Source: Paenibacillus durus
Lineage (GTDB): Bacteria > Bacillota > Bacilli > Paenibacillales > Paenibacillaceae
Length of the DNA: 64,000 nt
Assembly: GCF_000756615.1 (NCBI RefSeq)
Contig: NZ_CP009288.1
Location: forward strand, 2,604,001-2,668,000
Direction of reading: 5' to 3'
Numbering within the stretch: position 1 is the first letter of the stretch; every line of letters begins with the position of its first letter. A program made the position numbers and the translations under genes. Below, piece by piece: positions 25,564-35,049 of this stretch. A model generated the notes under the pieces. It searched no databases, was not told the origin of the DNA, and worked only from the letters and a program-made list of their open reading frames with translations.

Positions 25564-26613
25564 ATGAAGAACGGTTGGAAAAAGATGGTTGGAACAATGA
25601 TGGCAGGTTGTTTAGCGGCAGCTACAGTAATAGGTGCTGTAGATGTTATAAACAAACCTGAAACGGTATCTGCTGCTCAAAGCAATCCATTCCAGAATGA
25701 TAAGCTTGTTGATACATCGCCTATTAAAGTGGCGGCTGTAAATGCTGAATCCGTAAATTATGATTTGCAAGCCGGGTTGAAAAAAGCAGATATCATCACA
25801 AAAGAAGCTAAGCGTGCCGGTGCAACATTAGTCGCCTTCCCTGAACTTTGGCTTCCAGGGTTTATGAATGGAAGTCCAAATGGTTTAAAAGGGAAGCAGC
25901 CTAAACCTTTCCAAAAATATGTAGACAATTCGATTGAAGTGGGAAGCAAGGAATGGAAGGCCTTATTAAAAATTGCAGATGTTAATAATGTCTATCTTGC
26001 TATGAGCTTTTCCGAGAAGACGAAAGACAAGCATCTTTATATGTCGCAGGTCCTTATCGATCCAAATGGGAAAGTCATTGACAAAAGAAGTAAAATCAAT
26101 CCTTCGGGTGATGAACGAAACTATTTCTCTGACGCGCCAATGAAAGATAATCAAAATGTAGTGAATACTCCATTGGGACGAATTGGTCAGCTTTCTTGTG
26201 GTGAGCATCAGAAACCGATGATGACCTTCAACATGATGGCCCAAGCAGAAAATATTCATATTGCTTCTTGGCCTTATAATAGTAGCAAAGGAATATGGTG
26301 GGAAAAGTATCACATGGATATGACTAATTCTGCTTATTATGCTGTAAATTCCGGTGCCTGGGTGATTATGCCTTCTGTTGGGAGATCAGCTATTATTAAT
26401 GGTCTTGGGGAAATTATGGCTGAGAAAGATAGTAAGGATGGTCATTTTGCCATTGCAACAATCGACCGTGCTCCGTTTAAAAATGTTCAATTTCAGAATG
26501 AGTGGTACTCTTATAATGTTCTCGGATTAATTGAACAGAACTATAAAGGAACTAAAGAACCAAAAGAACCGGTTGAAACGCTGAATCAGCCGGATTATAC
26601 AAAAATTAAATAA
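25564..26613 (+). CDS. secreted nitrilase-superfamily hydrolase
   Basis: A 349-residue carbon-nitrogen hydrolase. The catalytic triad is visible: Glu94 in AFPELWLPG, Lys177 in KRSKINP, Cys212 in LSCGEHQKP. The pattern is closest to nitrilase/cyanide hydratase-like branches, although CWE is CGE here. The first 38 residues form a signal peptide (basic start, hydrophobic core, SAAQ cleavage site), so it should act outside the cell; most nitrilases are cytosolic, so export is odd. Likely role: release of ammonia or a carboxylate from an external nitrile or amide (inference). A perfect terminator follows. Confidence 0.85.
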   Translation: MKNGWKKMVGTMMAGCLAAATVIGAVDVINKPETVSAAQSNPFQNDKLVDTSPIKVAAVNAESVNYDLQAGLKKADIITKEAKRAGATLVAFPELWLPGFMNGSPNGLKGKQPKPFQKYVDNSIEVGSKEWKALLKIADVNNVYLAMSFSEKTKDKHLYMSQVLIDPNGKVIDKRSKINPSGDERNYFSDAPMKDNQNVVNTPLGRIGQLSCGEHQKPMMTFNMMAQAENIHIASWPYNSSKGIWWEKYHMDMTNSAYYAVNSGAWVIMPSVGRSAIINGLGEIMAEKDSKDGHFAIATIDRAPFKNVQFQNEWYSYNVLGLIEQNYKGTKEPKEPVETLNQPDYTKIK

Positions 26614-26625
26614 TAAAGTTCGGAA

Positions 26626-26658
26626 ACAAAGGAGGTCTGCTCAGCAGACCTCCTTTGT
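26626..26658. terminator. perfect 15 bp hairpin after the nitrilase
   Basis: ACAAAGGAGGTCTGC and its exact complement surround TCA. The stem ends in TTTGT, so it works as a terminator on the plus strand. Confidence 0.75.
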
Positions 26659-26929
26659 CTACGAATAAAATTAAAAAAGCCCGTCTCTCCAACGAATGAG
26701 TAGACACGGACCCGCTTAAAAAGTGATCGGAATGAAAAACTCGAATCCCTTTGCTCTGAAAGGATTTCTCCTCCTCAGGGAAAACCTCTGAAAAAATCGC
26801 ATTTGCAGATTGTGCCAGCTGCTTTTTTTCCTTCACAATCTTATTCGCATCCCCTGATAAAATAAGTTTGGTTATGAGATCGCCAGTTCGTTAATTGCTT
26901 CGTTTCAGCACAGGACTGCGGATGAGCAC

Positions 26930-26970
26930 AAAAAAAGGTTGGGTCAGAATTCTTCTGCCCAACCTTTTTC
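26930..26970. terminator. bidirectional intrinsic terminator
   Basis: A run of seven A, GGTTGGG, an inner AGAATTCT, GCCCAACC and five T form a symmetric hairpin. The surrounding 26659-27002 stretch has no convincing gene. Confidence 0.7.
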
Positions 26971-27002
26971 TATGTAAACAACTGTTTTGCCATCAGCTTC
27001 AA

Positions 27003-27030
27003 TTGACATCGTTGAAGATAGTGATAAAAT
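27003..27030 (+). promoter_or_regulatory. sigma-A promoter of the DUF6323/DUF6179-like pair
   Basis: Perfect TTGACA, 16-base spacer, TAAAAT. Confidence 0.65.
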
Positions 27031-27150
27031 ATAGAATGATCAAAAATAAAAAAAATATTATACCATGAAACAAATAAAAATTCAACATTTTTTAGATTTT
27101 TTTAAGAAAAATTTATGGCAAGCGAGAAGCAGAAGAAGGAGGATAACGGC

Positions 27151-27636
27151 ATGTATTTAGCCCGTATTTTCAACTCCCTGAACATGTCTATGCAGGAACA
27201 TTATATGAACGAATTGCTGGAGTTAAACGAGAAGACCAAAGAATACGGCCTGATCCTGACCCCTCGGGATGTTGAGCTGATGATGGCGGCGAGAAACGAG
27301 GTCCTGCACAGCTATGGGCGGGTGGAATTGAGCATCGAAGTGACCAAGGCGCTTATCGAGGTATTCTCGGCGTCCTCGTTCATTCAGCAGGAGAACTATG
27401 CGGATACGCTGAATGAGCTGCATGAGATTTTTTATGATCTGAAAAATGAAACCGAAGACCGGGTCAGCGACATGAAGCTCATTCACAGGATGAAGGAAAT
27501 GTTCGAAGAGGATTGCGAGGGCTCGCTGGGCTTACTTAAAAGCAGGCTCGAAGAATGGGCCGAAGAATTCCGAAGAGAATTGCAAAAGAACGAGTCGTTA
27601 TCTTTATTGGAAGGAGAAGAGGATTATGGGATCTGA
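27151..27636 (+). CDS. DUF6323-like protein of unknown function
   Basis: About 161 residues, soluble, mostly helical and acidic (a third charged), with no catalytic motif I can name. It resembles proteins annotated DUF6323, which I recall next to DUF6179 proteins in Firmicutes; this is from memory. The chosen ATG follows AAGGAGGATAACGGC perfectly; the upstream ATG at 27115 has no ribosome site. The stop overlaps the start of the next gene by 11 bases, so the two are translationally coupled. Confidence 0.7.
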   Translation: MYLARIFNSLNMSMQEHYMNELLELNEKTKEYGLILTPRDVELMMAARNEVLHSYGRVELSIEVTKALIEVFSASSFIQQENYADTLNELHEIFYDLKNETEDRVSDMKLIHRMKEMFEEDCEGSLGLLKSRLEEWAEEFRRELQKNESLSLLEGEEDYGI

Positions 27637-29062
27637 ACAACGGGGTAGCGGGCGGGAGCTGACCGTTCAGGGGGGCATTCGCAATTCCCGGCTGCAGCGA
27701 AGCCAATATACGATCTCCTTAATGAACGAAGGCTTGCGGGCGGAACTGCTGACGAGCCGGGAAATGATGCGTATACAAAATACGTTCATGCAAATTTTGC
27801 AGGAGCTGATCCAAAGATACACCCGGGGCGAAAGCACCTCGGTCACCACGGAAACCGCCGAAAGCCTCCTGACCTCCATCATGTATGCGGCCGATGCGCA
27901 TCTGTTCAGCTTTGAGGAGCCGGAGATGGCGATCACCTGTCTCAAAACGGTTGATATTCGGCAAATCTATGAACGAGGCGTGGAAAAGGTCAGTCAATGC
28001 TTGGAAGAAACCAAGCAGCTGTATAAGGGAATTATGGCTAACAAGCTGGAGGTTCCGGTCGACGCCTATAACCTGACCATCGATGAGTCCCTGCCTGTTT
28101 TTCTTAGAAAATACGGCATCGTCTTTGATGCCCACAATACGATGGCGAGTATCGATTACCCGCTGGCTATCGATGACATGCGGCTACAGGGTGTTTTTTA
28201 TATGAAGCAGTATTTGGAGCGGCTGAAGCTGGAGACCGAATTTTGCAGGATGTTCGATCAGCGGGAGCTGCTGGATTTGCTGGCCCACTACGGAAGGGAA
28301 TGCAGGTTTAACTACCGGATCGAGCTGTTCAATATATATGAACTGGTGCTGAATCAGGCGATTTTCTCGGTTTTATCAGGGGGAGATGCCGATGAAATCA
28401 GGATTTCCGAGAGTCAATATAAACGGCTGGAACAGCAATTCATGAGCCTTAATGAACCGCTAATCAGGTCCGTCATCGGAAATGCGATGGAAAAGCTTCA
28501 GCAAGAATTGCCGATTCATCCGCAATTGAAGGAGTACATGGACGGGTGCAAGGAAGACCTCGTGCAGCGAGTGGCGAATGCCGCTAAGCACGACAGCTTA
28601 AGGGCTGTCATTATTACAGAGCGGGAGGCGGAAGTGAAGTCCATGGTCCTTTTCTTGGGCGAAGAGGACAGAATGAGCGATGTAGAGTTAAGAAGACGGC
28701 TGGATGAGATTATGGCCTGTGAGCGGAAGGAGGACAAAGTGAGGCTGATCTTATCGAGCTTTCATTCCTTCCATGACTTTCTCGATATGCTTGAATCCGA
28801 CTGCTTGTATGGGGAGGAGTATGATGCGCTCTTTCATGCGTTTGGCGATATGGAGCTGGCTATTTTGGCGAAAATCGTATTCTATGAAGAGCTGCGAAGC
28901 GAGTCTTGGGATTTGCCGTCTATTCTGTTACTGGAGAAAGAATATGAGATGGAGTGGCAAATGCAATTTGTCCGGTGCCTACAGGGGATGAGCCGGGAGC
29001 GGCTGCAACTTGTCGAAAAGTATATGGGTGAAATGGACTATGAACAAATGAAATTTTATTGA
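27626..29062 (+). CDS. DUF6179-like protein of unknown function
   Basis: A 478-residue soluble, highly charged, nearly all-helical protein, with repeated leucine-rich helices and no membrane segment or nucleotide motif. I associate it, with moderate confidence, with the DUF6179 family that accompanies DUF6323. The overlap with the preceding gene and the shared promoter and terminator suggest a two-subunit complex (inference). Nothing in the flanks tells its job. Confidence 0.7.
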   Translation: MGSEQRGSGRELTVQGGIRNSRLQRSQYTISLMNEGLRAELLTSREMMRIQNTFMQILQELIQRYTRGESTSVTTETAESLLTSIMYAADAHLFSFEEPEMAITCLKTVDIRQIYERGVEKVSQCLEETKQLYKGIMANKLEVPVDAYNLTIDESLPVFLRKYGIVFDAHNTMASIDYPLAIDDMRLQGVFYMKQYLERLKLETEFCRMFDQRELLDLLAHYGRECRFNYRIELFNIYELVLNQAIFSVLSGGDADEIRISESQYKRLEQQFMSLNEPLIRSVIGNAMEKLQQELPIHPQLKEYMDGCKEDLVQRVANAAKHDSLRAVIITEREAEVKSMVLFLGEEDRMSDVELRRRLDEIMACERKEDKVRLILSSFHSFHDFLDMLESDCLYGEEYDALFHAFGDMELAILAKIVFYEELRSESWDLPSILLLEKEYEMEWQMQFVRCLQGMSRERLQLVEKYMGEMDYEQMKFY

Positions 29063-29090
29063 TCAGAAGGGCTGTAAGATCATAGACGAA

Positions 29091-29129
29091 CAGACCTGAT
29101 GAGGAAACCCTCTATCAGGTCTGTTTTTT
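29091..29129 (+). terminator. intrinsic terminator after the DUF6179-like gene
   Basis: CAGACCTGAT pairs exactly with ATCAGGTCTG and is followed by TTTTTT. Confidence 0.85.
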
Positions 29130-29196
29130 CTTGTTTTGGAGGCACACAATAGCTGAAAAGAGCAAAACGCTGATGAAACTGTCCCGGCAATGATTC

Positions 29197-30924
29197 TTAT
29201 GCGCTTACCAAGTCTTTCGCTTCTCTTTCAAAGGTTCGAACCAGCTCTGGATAAAGATCGCCTTCACGCAGAAGCTCCTCATGCGTGCCTTCCTCGACGA
29301 CCTGCCCATCTTTCATGACGAAGATGATGTCGGCATTCATTACCGTGGACAACCGATGCGCAATGATGATCGTCGTCCGTCCCGAACGCTTGTCATCCAG
29401 CAGCTGCTGTACTTTCCTTTCCGTCTCCATATCAAGGGCGGATGTGGCTTCATCCAGGATGAGAATATCGGGATCTCTCAGCATCGCCCTTGCCAAGGCA
29501 AGACGTTGACGCTGGCCTCCGGAGAGCTGAATGCCCCGTTCCCCAATGGTTTCATCTAGCTTTTTCGGCAGCTTCATCACCGTATCCAGCAGCTGTGCGT
29601 CCTGCAGCACAACGATAAGCTGTTCCTCCGTATCTTCCCGTCCGAACAACAGGTTCTGCCTGATCGTGTCGGCGAGCAGGTAAGGCTCCTGGAATACGAT
29701 CGCAATTCGGCTCATCCAGTCCTGGCGCCGAATATCGGTAAGCGGAATGCCGTTCACGAGAATTTCACCTTCGCTTGGATTGTAGAAGCGGGTGAGGAGC
29801 TGGGCTACCGTCGATTTGCCGCCGCCGCTTGCTCCGACGAACGCGATTTTCTTTCCGACAGGAAGGACGGCGGTAAGGCCGTTAAGTATATTTTTATCCT
29901 CATAAGCGAAGCTGACGTTCCGGAAATGGATGGATTGAACCTCGCCGCTAAGCGGTTTCGTCCCGTTGTCGATTTGCGGCATCTCATTGAAAGCTTCGAT
30001 GCGGTCGATTAAAGCGAATCGCGCGATCATCATCATGACGTAACCAAACAGCCAATCGAATTTCTCCATAATCTGCAGCACCAGCTGCAAGACAACTACG
30101 AAGGTCCCTATGCTCAGTTTGCCCTCTATTAGCTGATAACCGCCTACAGCCACAACCGCTACAGCAACTCCCCAGCGCAATGGCGCGCTGAACAGCATCT
30201 GGAGGTTGACGGTCCGTCCTTCCTGAAGGATCGCGTCAAAATATTTTTTAAACAAGGCTTGATAGCGGTTCGATTCCCACTCGGTTCTGTGAAACGCAAC
30301 GACCTCCCGTGTCGAGGATATTCCTTCCTCCAGATGAACGGTCAGATCGGTCCGTTTTTCCAGCACGACGGCCGCCGCGCTCTTGATCCTTTTCGCAAAG
30401 AAACAGGCATTTCCAATATACAACAAGCACACGGCCAGGACGCACACCATGACCCAAATGCTCGAGTAGCCGACAATGGCAAGCATGATGAGCGCTTCGA
30501 ACAAACTCCTGATCCCGGTGGGTGTAAGGTAGCTGACCAGTGAGCCGGTATCCAGCACATCGCTGTTCAGGTTCTGGACAAACCTGGCGGCACGCTCCTT
30601 TTGGAAAATGGAGATGGGAAAGCGGAACAACCGGCTGAACATGTTTTTGGTCATGATTTTCGTAATGATATATTCGTTTCGGACAAACGTATACGGGGTG
30701 GCGACGAACAGGATGGCACTACAGATGAAAATAACGGCGTAAACACTAAGCAGAACGGGCAGAAGCTCAAACTTTTGCTGCATGAAGAGATCGTCGATGA
30801 TGTATTTTTGCACGTAGACGGAAGCGACGCCGAAGAAACTTTCCAGAATGAGCAGGACGATGGCCAGCTGAAAGCCGCTTCTGATCATCATGAGATGATT
30901 CCATATCCATTTGATATATTTCAT
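29197..30924 (-). CDS. ABC exporter half, permease-ATPase fusion (subunit 2)
   Basis: A 575-residue half-transporter: six membrane helices (about 1-310), then an ATPase with Walker A GASGGGKST, Q loop FQEPYL, signature LSGGQRQR, Walker B ILILDEATSALD and a switch His in AHRLS. Its start overlaps the stop of the preceding gene by four bases (ATGA), and the two should form a heterodimer of the BmrCD/multidrug or lipid exporter kind. Both halves keep the catalytic Glu, so no site is visibly degenerate. Cargo unknown. Confidence 0.9.
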   Translation of the reverse strand: MKYIKWIWNHLMMIRSGFQLAIVLLILESFFGVASVYVQKYIIDDLFMQQKFELLPVLLSVYAVIFICSAILFVATPYTFVRNEYIITKIMTKNMFSRLFRFPISIFQKERAARFVQNLNSDVLDTGSLVSYLTPTGIRSLFEALIMLAIVGYSSIWVMVCVLAVCLLYIGNACFFAKRIKSAAAVVLEKRTDLTVHLEEGISSTREVVAFHRTEWESNRYQALFKKYFDAILQEGRTVNLQMLFSAPLRWGVAVAVVAVGGYQLIEGKLSIGTFVVVLQLVLQIMEKFDWLFGYVMMMIARFALIDRIEAFNEMPQIDNGTKPLSGEVQSIHFRNVSFAYEDKNILNGLTAVLPVGKKIAFVGASGGGKSTVAQLLTRFYNPSEGEILVNGIPLTDIRRQDWMSRIAIVFQEPYLLADTIRQNLLFGREDTEEQLIVVLQDAQLLDTVMKLPKKLDETIGERGIQLSGGQRQRLALARAMLRDPDILILDEATSALDMETERKVQQLLDDKRSGRTTIIIAHRLSTVMNADIIFVMKDGQVVEEGTHEELLREGDLYPELVRTFEREAKDLVSA

Positions 30925-32735
30925 AGCGTAACCTCCGAATCAACGGTAATTGCGGCAGTCTGATCCTGTCCCTGGGCCAGATTATAGAAGATGCCTTCCC
31001 GGGCCATCAACTCTTCATAGGTACCGGTCTCTGCGATTGTCCCCTCGTCCATGACCACAATCCGGTCAAAATCCTTGATAGTCGATAACCGGTGGGCGAC
31101 GGCGATCATCGTACGGCCTTCAAAGAGGCGATCCAGCGCCGTCTTGACCTCTGCCTCGGATACGTTATCCAGCGCGGAAGTTGCTTCATCGAGCAGAACG
31201 ATTTTCGGATTTGAGATCAGCATGCGGGCAATTGCGATTCTTTGCTTCTGTCCGCCAGACAGCTTCATGCCGCGGTCGCCGACCAAAGTGTCATAGCCCT
31301 GCGGAAGCTGAAGGATGAATTCATGTGCCATAGCAGCTTTTGCGGCCTGCTCAATCTCTTCGTCCGACGCCTCCGGCCGTCCAAAGCGAATGTTCTCTCT
31401 GACGGAGAAGCCAAACAGATACGATTCCTGAAAGACATAACCAATGCTGCCTCTTAAATCTTGAAAAGAAATCCGGGTGATGGGTACGCCATCCAGCTCG
31501 ATCGTGCCTTCCTGAGGATCATAGAAGCGGTCAATCAGCTTGAGTAAGGTCGATTTTCCGTTGCCGCTTGTGCCGACAATGGCTAACCGCTCCCCGGGCC
31601 GGATGTCCAGCGTGAAATCTCTGATGACCGGCGGGCGATTCGGGTAGTGGAAACCCACGCCTTTGAAAGTGATTTGGCCGTTTATCGTTCCTAAGGGAAT
31701 GGGATGCTCCGGTTCCTCTACAAGGGGCTTCAGCAGCATCAACCTGCGAATCGGATTGGCCTGCTCCAGCATCATCCCTTGCTGCGCAAGATTGCCGATC
31801 AGCATGGATAATTTGAACATGACGACAGAGTAGATGAGGAAAAAGGAAAGGAAAGCGCCTACAGTTAACGTCTGATTCCGGATAAACCAATAACCGAAGA
31901 CGAACAGCGCGACCGCTCCAGCGTCGAAGAACACCCTTCGGATGCTCCAGCGGGTATGTATGAAGAATACCCATTTCAAGGTGGTGTCCGTGACGGTCTG
32001 ATACAGCCGGAGCCCACGCTGCAAATCCCAATCCTCTGCGGAAAAAGCCCGAAAGTCGCGGATGCCTGACACCGATTCATGAATTTTGCGGTTATAGTCC
32101 ATCCGTTGTTCATTCATGCGTTCATTCCACTTCGTCGTCTTTCGATCAAGGCTCGGTCCTACAGCATAGTAGATCAGGAAGAAGGGGACGGCAACCAAGG
32201 TTAGCTTGAGACTGCCCGACACCATGACGGAAACAGCAAGAATAACGAACAGGGCCAGCTCCAGCATATCGGGAAAAAAGCTGGTGTACAGCTCCTGCAC
32301 CGCGTGCACCTGATTGTTCATCAAGGAGAGCATTTCGCCTACGGGACGCTGTTCATAGTAGGAAAAGCCAAGCTTCCGCAGCTTCTGAAGCACGGAGAAC
32401 TGCAGGTCGCGCGCGGCTTTGCTTCCGGCCGCTCTTTGAAGCAGATTGCGCAGCAGGGAAGCGCACACGGATAGTGCCACGATTCCAATGAGCAGGAGTA
32501 GCATGCTTGTAAAAGCGCTTTTATTTTTGGCCGGAATGATGTTGTCGACCAAATGTTCGATCATCTTCGGGATCACCAATTCTCCCGCGGCGGCAATCAG
32601 TCCGCACAATACGATCACCGTAAGTTGACCCGCGTAAGGCCGAAGATAGGATACGACCCACAAATACAGCATAAAGCGGCGCTCTTGCGGGGTATCCTTC
32701 TGATTTTCTATAACAGCTTCAGAAACTTGATTCAA
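30921..32735 (-). CDS. ABC exporter half, permease-ATPase fusion (subunit 1)
   Basis: A 604-residue half-transporter with six helices and an ATPase: Walker A GTSGNGKST, Q loop FQESYL, signature LSGGQKQR, Walker B IVLLDEATSALD, switch His AHRLS. Translation starts at TTG 32735 behind AAGGAGTG. First gene of a two-gene operon with the 575-residue partner. It lies divergent from the aldo-keto reductase, with about 240 bases between them. Confidence 0.9.
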   Translation of the reverse strand: MNQVSEAVIENQKDTPQERRFMLYLWVVSYLRPYAGQLTVIVLCGLIAAAGELVIPKMIEHLVDNIIPAKNKSAFTSMLLLLIGIVALSVCASLLRNLLQRAAGSKAARDLQFSVLQKLRKLGFSYYEQRPVGEMLSLMNNQVHAVQELYTSFFPDMLELALFVILAVSVMVSGSLKLTLVAVPFFLIYYAVGPSLDRKTTKWNERMNEQRMDYNRKIHESVSGIRDFRAFSAEDWDLQRGLRLYQTVTDTTLKWVFFIHTRWSIRRVFFDAGAVALFVFGYWFIRNQTLTVGAFLSFFLIYSVVMFKLSMLIGNLAQQGMMLEQANPIRRLMLLKPLVEEPEHPIPLGTINGQITFKGVGFHYPNRPPVIRDFTLDIRPGERLAIVGTSGNGKSTLLKLIDRFYDPQEGTIELDGVPITRISFQDLRGSIGYVFQESYLFGFSVRENIRFGRPEASDEEIEQAAKAAMAHEFILQLPQGYDTLVGDRGMKLSGGQKQRIAIARMLISNPKIVLLDEATSALDNVSEAEVKTALDRLFEGRTMIAVAHRLSTIKDFDRIVVMDEGTIAETGTYEELMAREGIFYNLAQGQDQTAAITVDSEVTL

Positions 32736-32978
32736 GCTTTAACACTCCTTACCCTGAGAAAAATGGCCTCAAATAAAAATTCTTCCAAAATTGGTTGCGC
32801 ATACATTGAGCTCAATTACACAATATCCAATAGATTTTTTGTTCACAACTACTTTTATCAGTTGTTTTGTTTAAATTTCATCGGATTAGATGATGGCCTA
32901 TTTCGTATGTGTTATAATGACCCGGTTAGGTCTTTTGGTTAACTTTCCCATTCAACTCACAGAAAGGATGAAGACAAA

Positions 32979-33971
32979 GTGGAATTTGTACAGGTATCCG
33001 ATACCGGACTTCAAGCCTCGCGAATTGGTTTGGGCACTTGGGCAATCGGCGGCTGGATGTGGGGCGGAAGTGATGATGCGGAGTCCATTCGTACCATTCA
33101 TGCTGCATTGGATCGTGGAATTAATGTGATCGATACGGCGCCCGTATACGGTTTTGGCCATTCTGAGGAAGTTGTTGGACAAGCGATTCAATCCTATGGG
33201 AAACGGGATCGCATCTTGATCGCGACCAAGGCGGCGCTGGAGTGGGTTGATGGCAATGTCCACCGTAACGCAACAAAACAACGCATCCTGAAAGAAGTCG
33301 ACGACTCTCTTCAGCGTCTGAAAACCGATTATATTGATATTTATCAAATCCATTGGCCGGACCCGTTAGTTCCTATAGAAGAAACAGCGGAAACGATGCG
33401 GAAATTATTAGAGCAGGGGAAAATCCGAGCTGTTGGCGTTAGTAATTTCACAACCGCTCAGATGGAAGAATTCCGAAAGGTCGCGCCGCTGCATACGGAC
33501 CAGCCTCCCTATAATTTGTTCGAGCGTGAAATTGAAAAGGACGTATTGCCTTATTGCGTGGAACATCAAATCACTACATTGCTTTATGGGAGCTTGTGCC
33601 GAGGTCTATTAAGCGGCCGCATGAAGGCAGGTGCGGAATTTACGGGCGACGATCTGCGCAAAGTAGATCCGAAGTTCCAAGCCCCGCGTTTCGGGCAGTA
33701 TCTTGACGCCGTGCAGAAACTCGATCAATTTGCTCAGCAAAATTATGGAAAGCGCGTGATTCATCTGGCTGTCCGGTGGATTCTGGCTCAACCTGGCGCC
33801 GGCATCGCCCTCTGGGGAGCGCGGAAGCCTGAGCAATTGACCCCGGTGGATGAAGTCATGGGCTGGTCACTGGATCAAAGTGCTTTGGCAGAAATCGATC
33901 GTATTATCCAAGAAACCGTGAAGGAACCGGTTGGCCCGGAATTTATGGCGCCTCCGAGCCGGACTAAATAA
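32979..33971 (+). CDS. aldo/keto reductase
   Basis: A 330-residue NADPH-dependent oxidoreductase with the (beta/alpha)8 fold. Catalytic residues: Asp in NVIDTAPVYG (Asp and Tyr), Lys in ATKAA, His in QIHWPD; cofactor-binding segments GVSNF and LWGARKPEQL. Closest group appears to be AKR11/YhdN-like general stress reductases. GTG start behind AAAGGATG. A TATAAT at 32913 may be its -10, without a clear -35. Confidence 0.88.
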   Translation: MEFVQVSDTGLQASRIGLGTWAIGGWMWGGSDDAESIRTIHAALDRGINVIDTAPVYGFGHSEEVVGQAIQSYGKRDRILIATKAALEWVDGNVHRNATKQRILKEVDDSLQRLKTDYIDIYQIHWPDPLVPIEETAETMRKLLEQGKIRAVGVSNFTTAQMEEFRKVAPLHTDQPPYNLFEREIEKDVLPYCVEHQITTLLYGSLCRGLLSGRMKAGAEFTGDDLRKVDPKFQAPRFGQYLDAVQKLDQFAQQNYGKRVIHLAVRWILAQPGAGIALWGARKPEQLTPVDEVMGWSLDQSALAEIDRIIQETVKEPVGPEFMAPPSRTK

Positions 33972-33973
33972 GG

Positions 33974-34010
33974 AAAAAGACAATCTCCTTTTCAGGGGAT
34001 TGTCTCCTTT
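33974..34010. terminator. terminator after the aldo/keto reductase
   Basis: AAGACAATC pairs with GATTGTCT (with flanking AGG/CCTTT), close to the convergent activase gene. Confidence 0.65.
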
Positions 34011-34070
34011 ACCTAAAAAAGAACTGGCAGCGCCAGCCCGTTTAAAGCACTCCTTCTGAGATATTGTTCA

Positions 34071-34838
34071 TTAGGAGCAATCCAGATGATGAGACTGAAA
34101 GGCGTCCTGATACGCGGTTAGTTCTACCTCGGATAACGGTGAAGCGTTGTCTGGAGCATTGTGCCGCCCTGACGGAGCTGCCTGGGTGATAAAGGGAGGA
34201 AGCTGGGCCTGCTTTACACCTATATGCTGGAACAGACTAGAGAATCCCTCTACATCTTCCGGACGGTCGTTCAAACCGGGAATAAGGGTAAGCCGAACTT
34301 CAACCTCGCTTGGACTGGAGAGAGCGTTCCGCAAATTTTCAATAATTAGATCATTGTAAACTCCGGTTATTTTTCTATGCGTTTCACGTTCATAGTGTTT
34401 TACGTAGAAGATCAGATGATCGATCAAGGGGAGCAGTTTGGTAAATTGACTTTCTATTACATATCCGGTAGTCTCAACTGCGGTATGCATTCCCCGTTCC
34501 TTTAGACGTGATAGCAGTTCATAGACAAAGGAATGCTGCATCATGGCCTCTCCGCCAGTCAACATAACTCCCTTTGCTATCTTTTCTGAGGAATCAGGAT
34601 TGCCAAGACACAGCTCCAATACCTCCTGAACGGAATAAATCCGTCCGTCCTCGAAATGTCTGGCTCTAACCGGGTCCCATACCAGCCTGACTCCGGGATT
34701 GCGGAGCTCCGGATTGGGGCACCAAGTGCAGTACATAGGACAGCCCTTTAAGTGGACGACCGTTTGGGTACCGGAACCGTCCTGGAAGCGGTGTTTCTGT
34801 ATATCACGAATGCAAGCGCTTACGACTTCTGTTGTCAC
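34071..34838 (-). CDS. glycyl-radical enzyme activating enzyme homologue (radical SAM)
   Basis: A 255-residue radical SAM protein. The cluster motif is CPMYCTWC (CxxxCxxC), followed by the SAM-binding MLTGGEAMM and VETTGY segments, as in pyruvate formate-lyase activating enzyme. It lacks the two-ferredoxin insert found in many glycerol dehydratase-type activases. GTG start behind AAGGAGGAG. No glycyl-radical enzyme is encoded nearby, so its target is elsewhere or it acts differently. Requires anaerobic or microaerobic conditions by family. Confidence 0.8.
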   Translation of the reverse strand: MTTEVVSACIRDIQKHRFQDGSGTQTVVHLKGCPMYCTWCPNPELRNPGVRLVWDPVRARHFEDGRIYSVQEVLELCLGNPDSSEKIAKGVMLTGGEAMMQHSFVYELLSRLKERGMHTAVETTGYVIESQFTKLLPLIDHLIFYVKHYERETHRKITGVYNDLIIENLRNALSSPSEVEVRLTLIPGLNDRPEDVEGFSSLFQHIGVKQAQLPPFITQAAPSGRHNAPDNASPLSEVELTAYQDAFQSHHLDCS

Positions 34839-35000
34839 AGAAAAACTCCTCCTTAAAATGATGACAAGTATATAAACTTTAGTAAGTCACATTCGTCATT
34901 CTAGATATATTCACCAGACTGTGAAAATATAATACAACGCTATTAGAGCTTTTTTGTTATTCATTTTTTTCATACCTGGACAAGCCGAGTATTGAGAAAT

Positions 35001-35023
35001 ATGATATATAGAAATATATGTAA
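35001..35023. promoter_or_regulatory. 23 bp AT-rich motif, copy 2
   Basis: Matches 16634-16656 at 21 of 23 positions and ends 26 bases before the formyltransferase start. Possible shared operator. Confidence 0.35.
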
Positions 35024-35049
35024 GTATTTTTTGACAGGAGGACAAGATA

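Noticed and set aside
26606..26836. 76-codon frame on the minus strand after the nitrilase
   Set aside because: It runs through the perfect terminator hairpin at 26626 and has a distant ribosome site; the first 40 codons look protein-like, so at most a remnant I cannot name.
35020..35036. GlnR box before the AICAR formyltransferase (TGTAA...TTGACA)
   Set aside because: The spacer is one base too long for the consensus.
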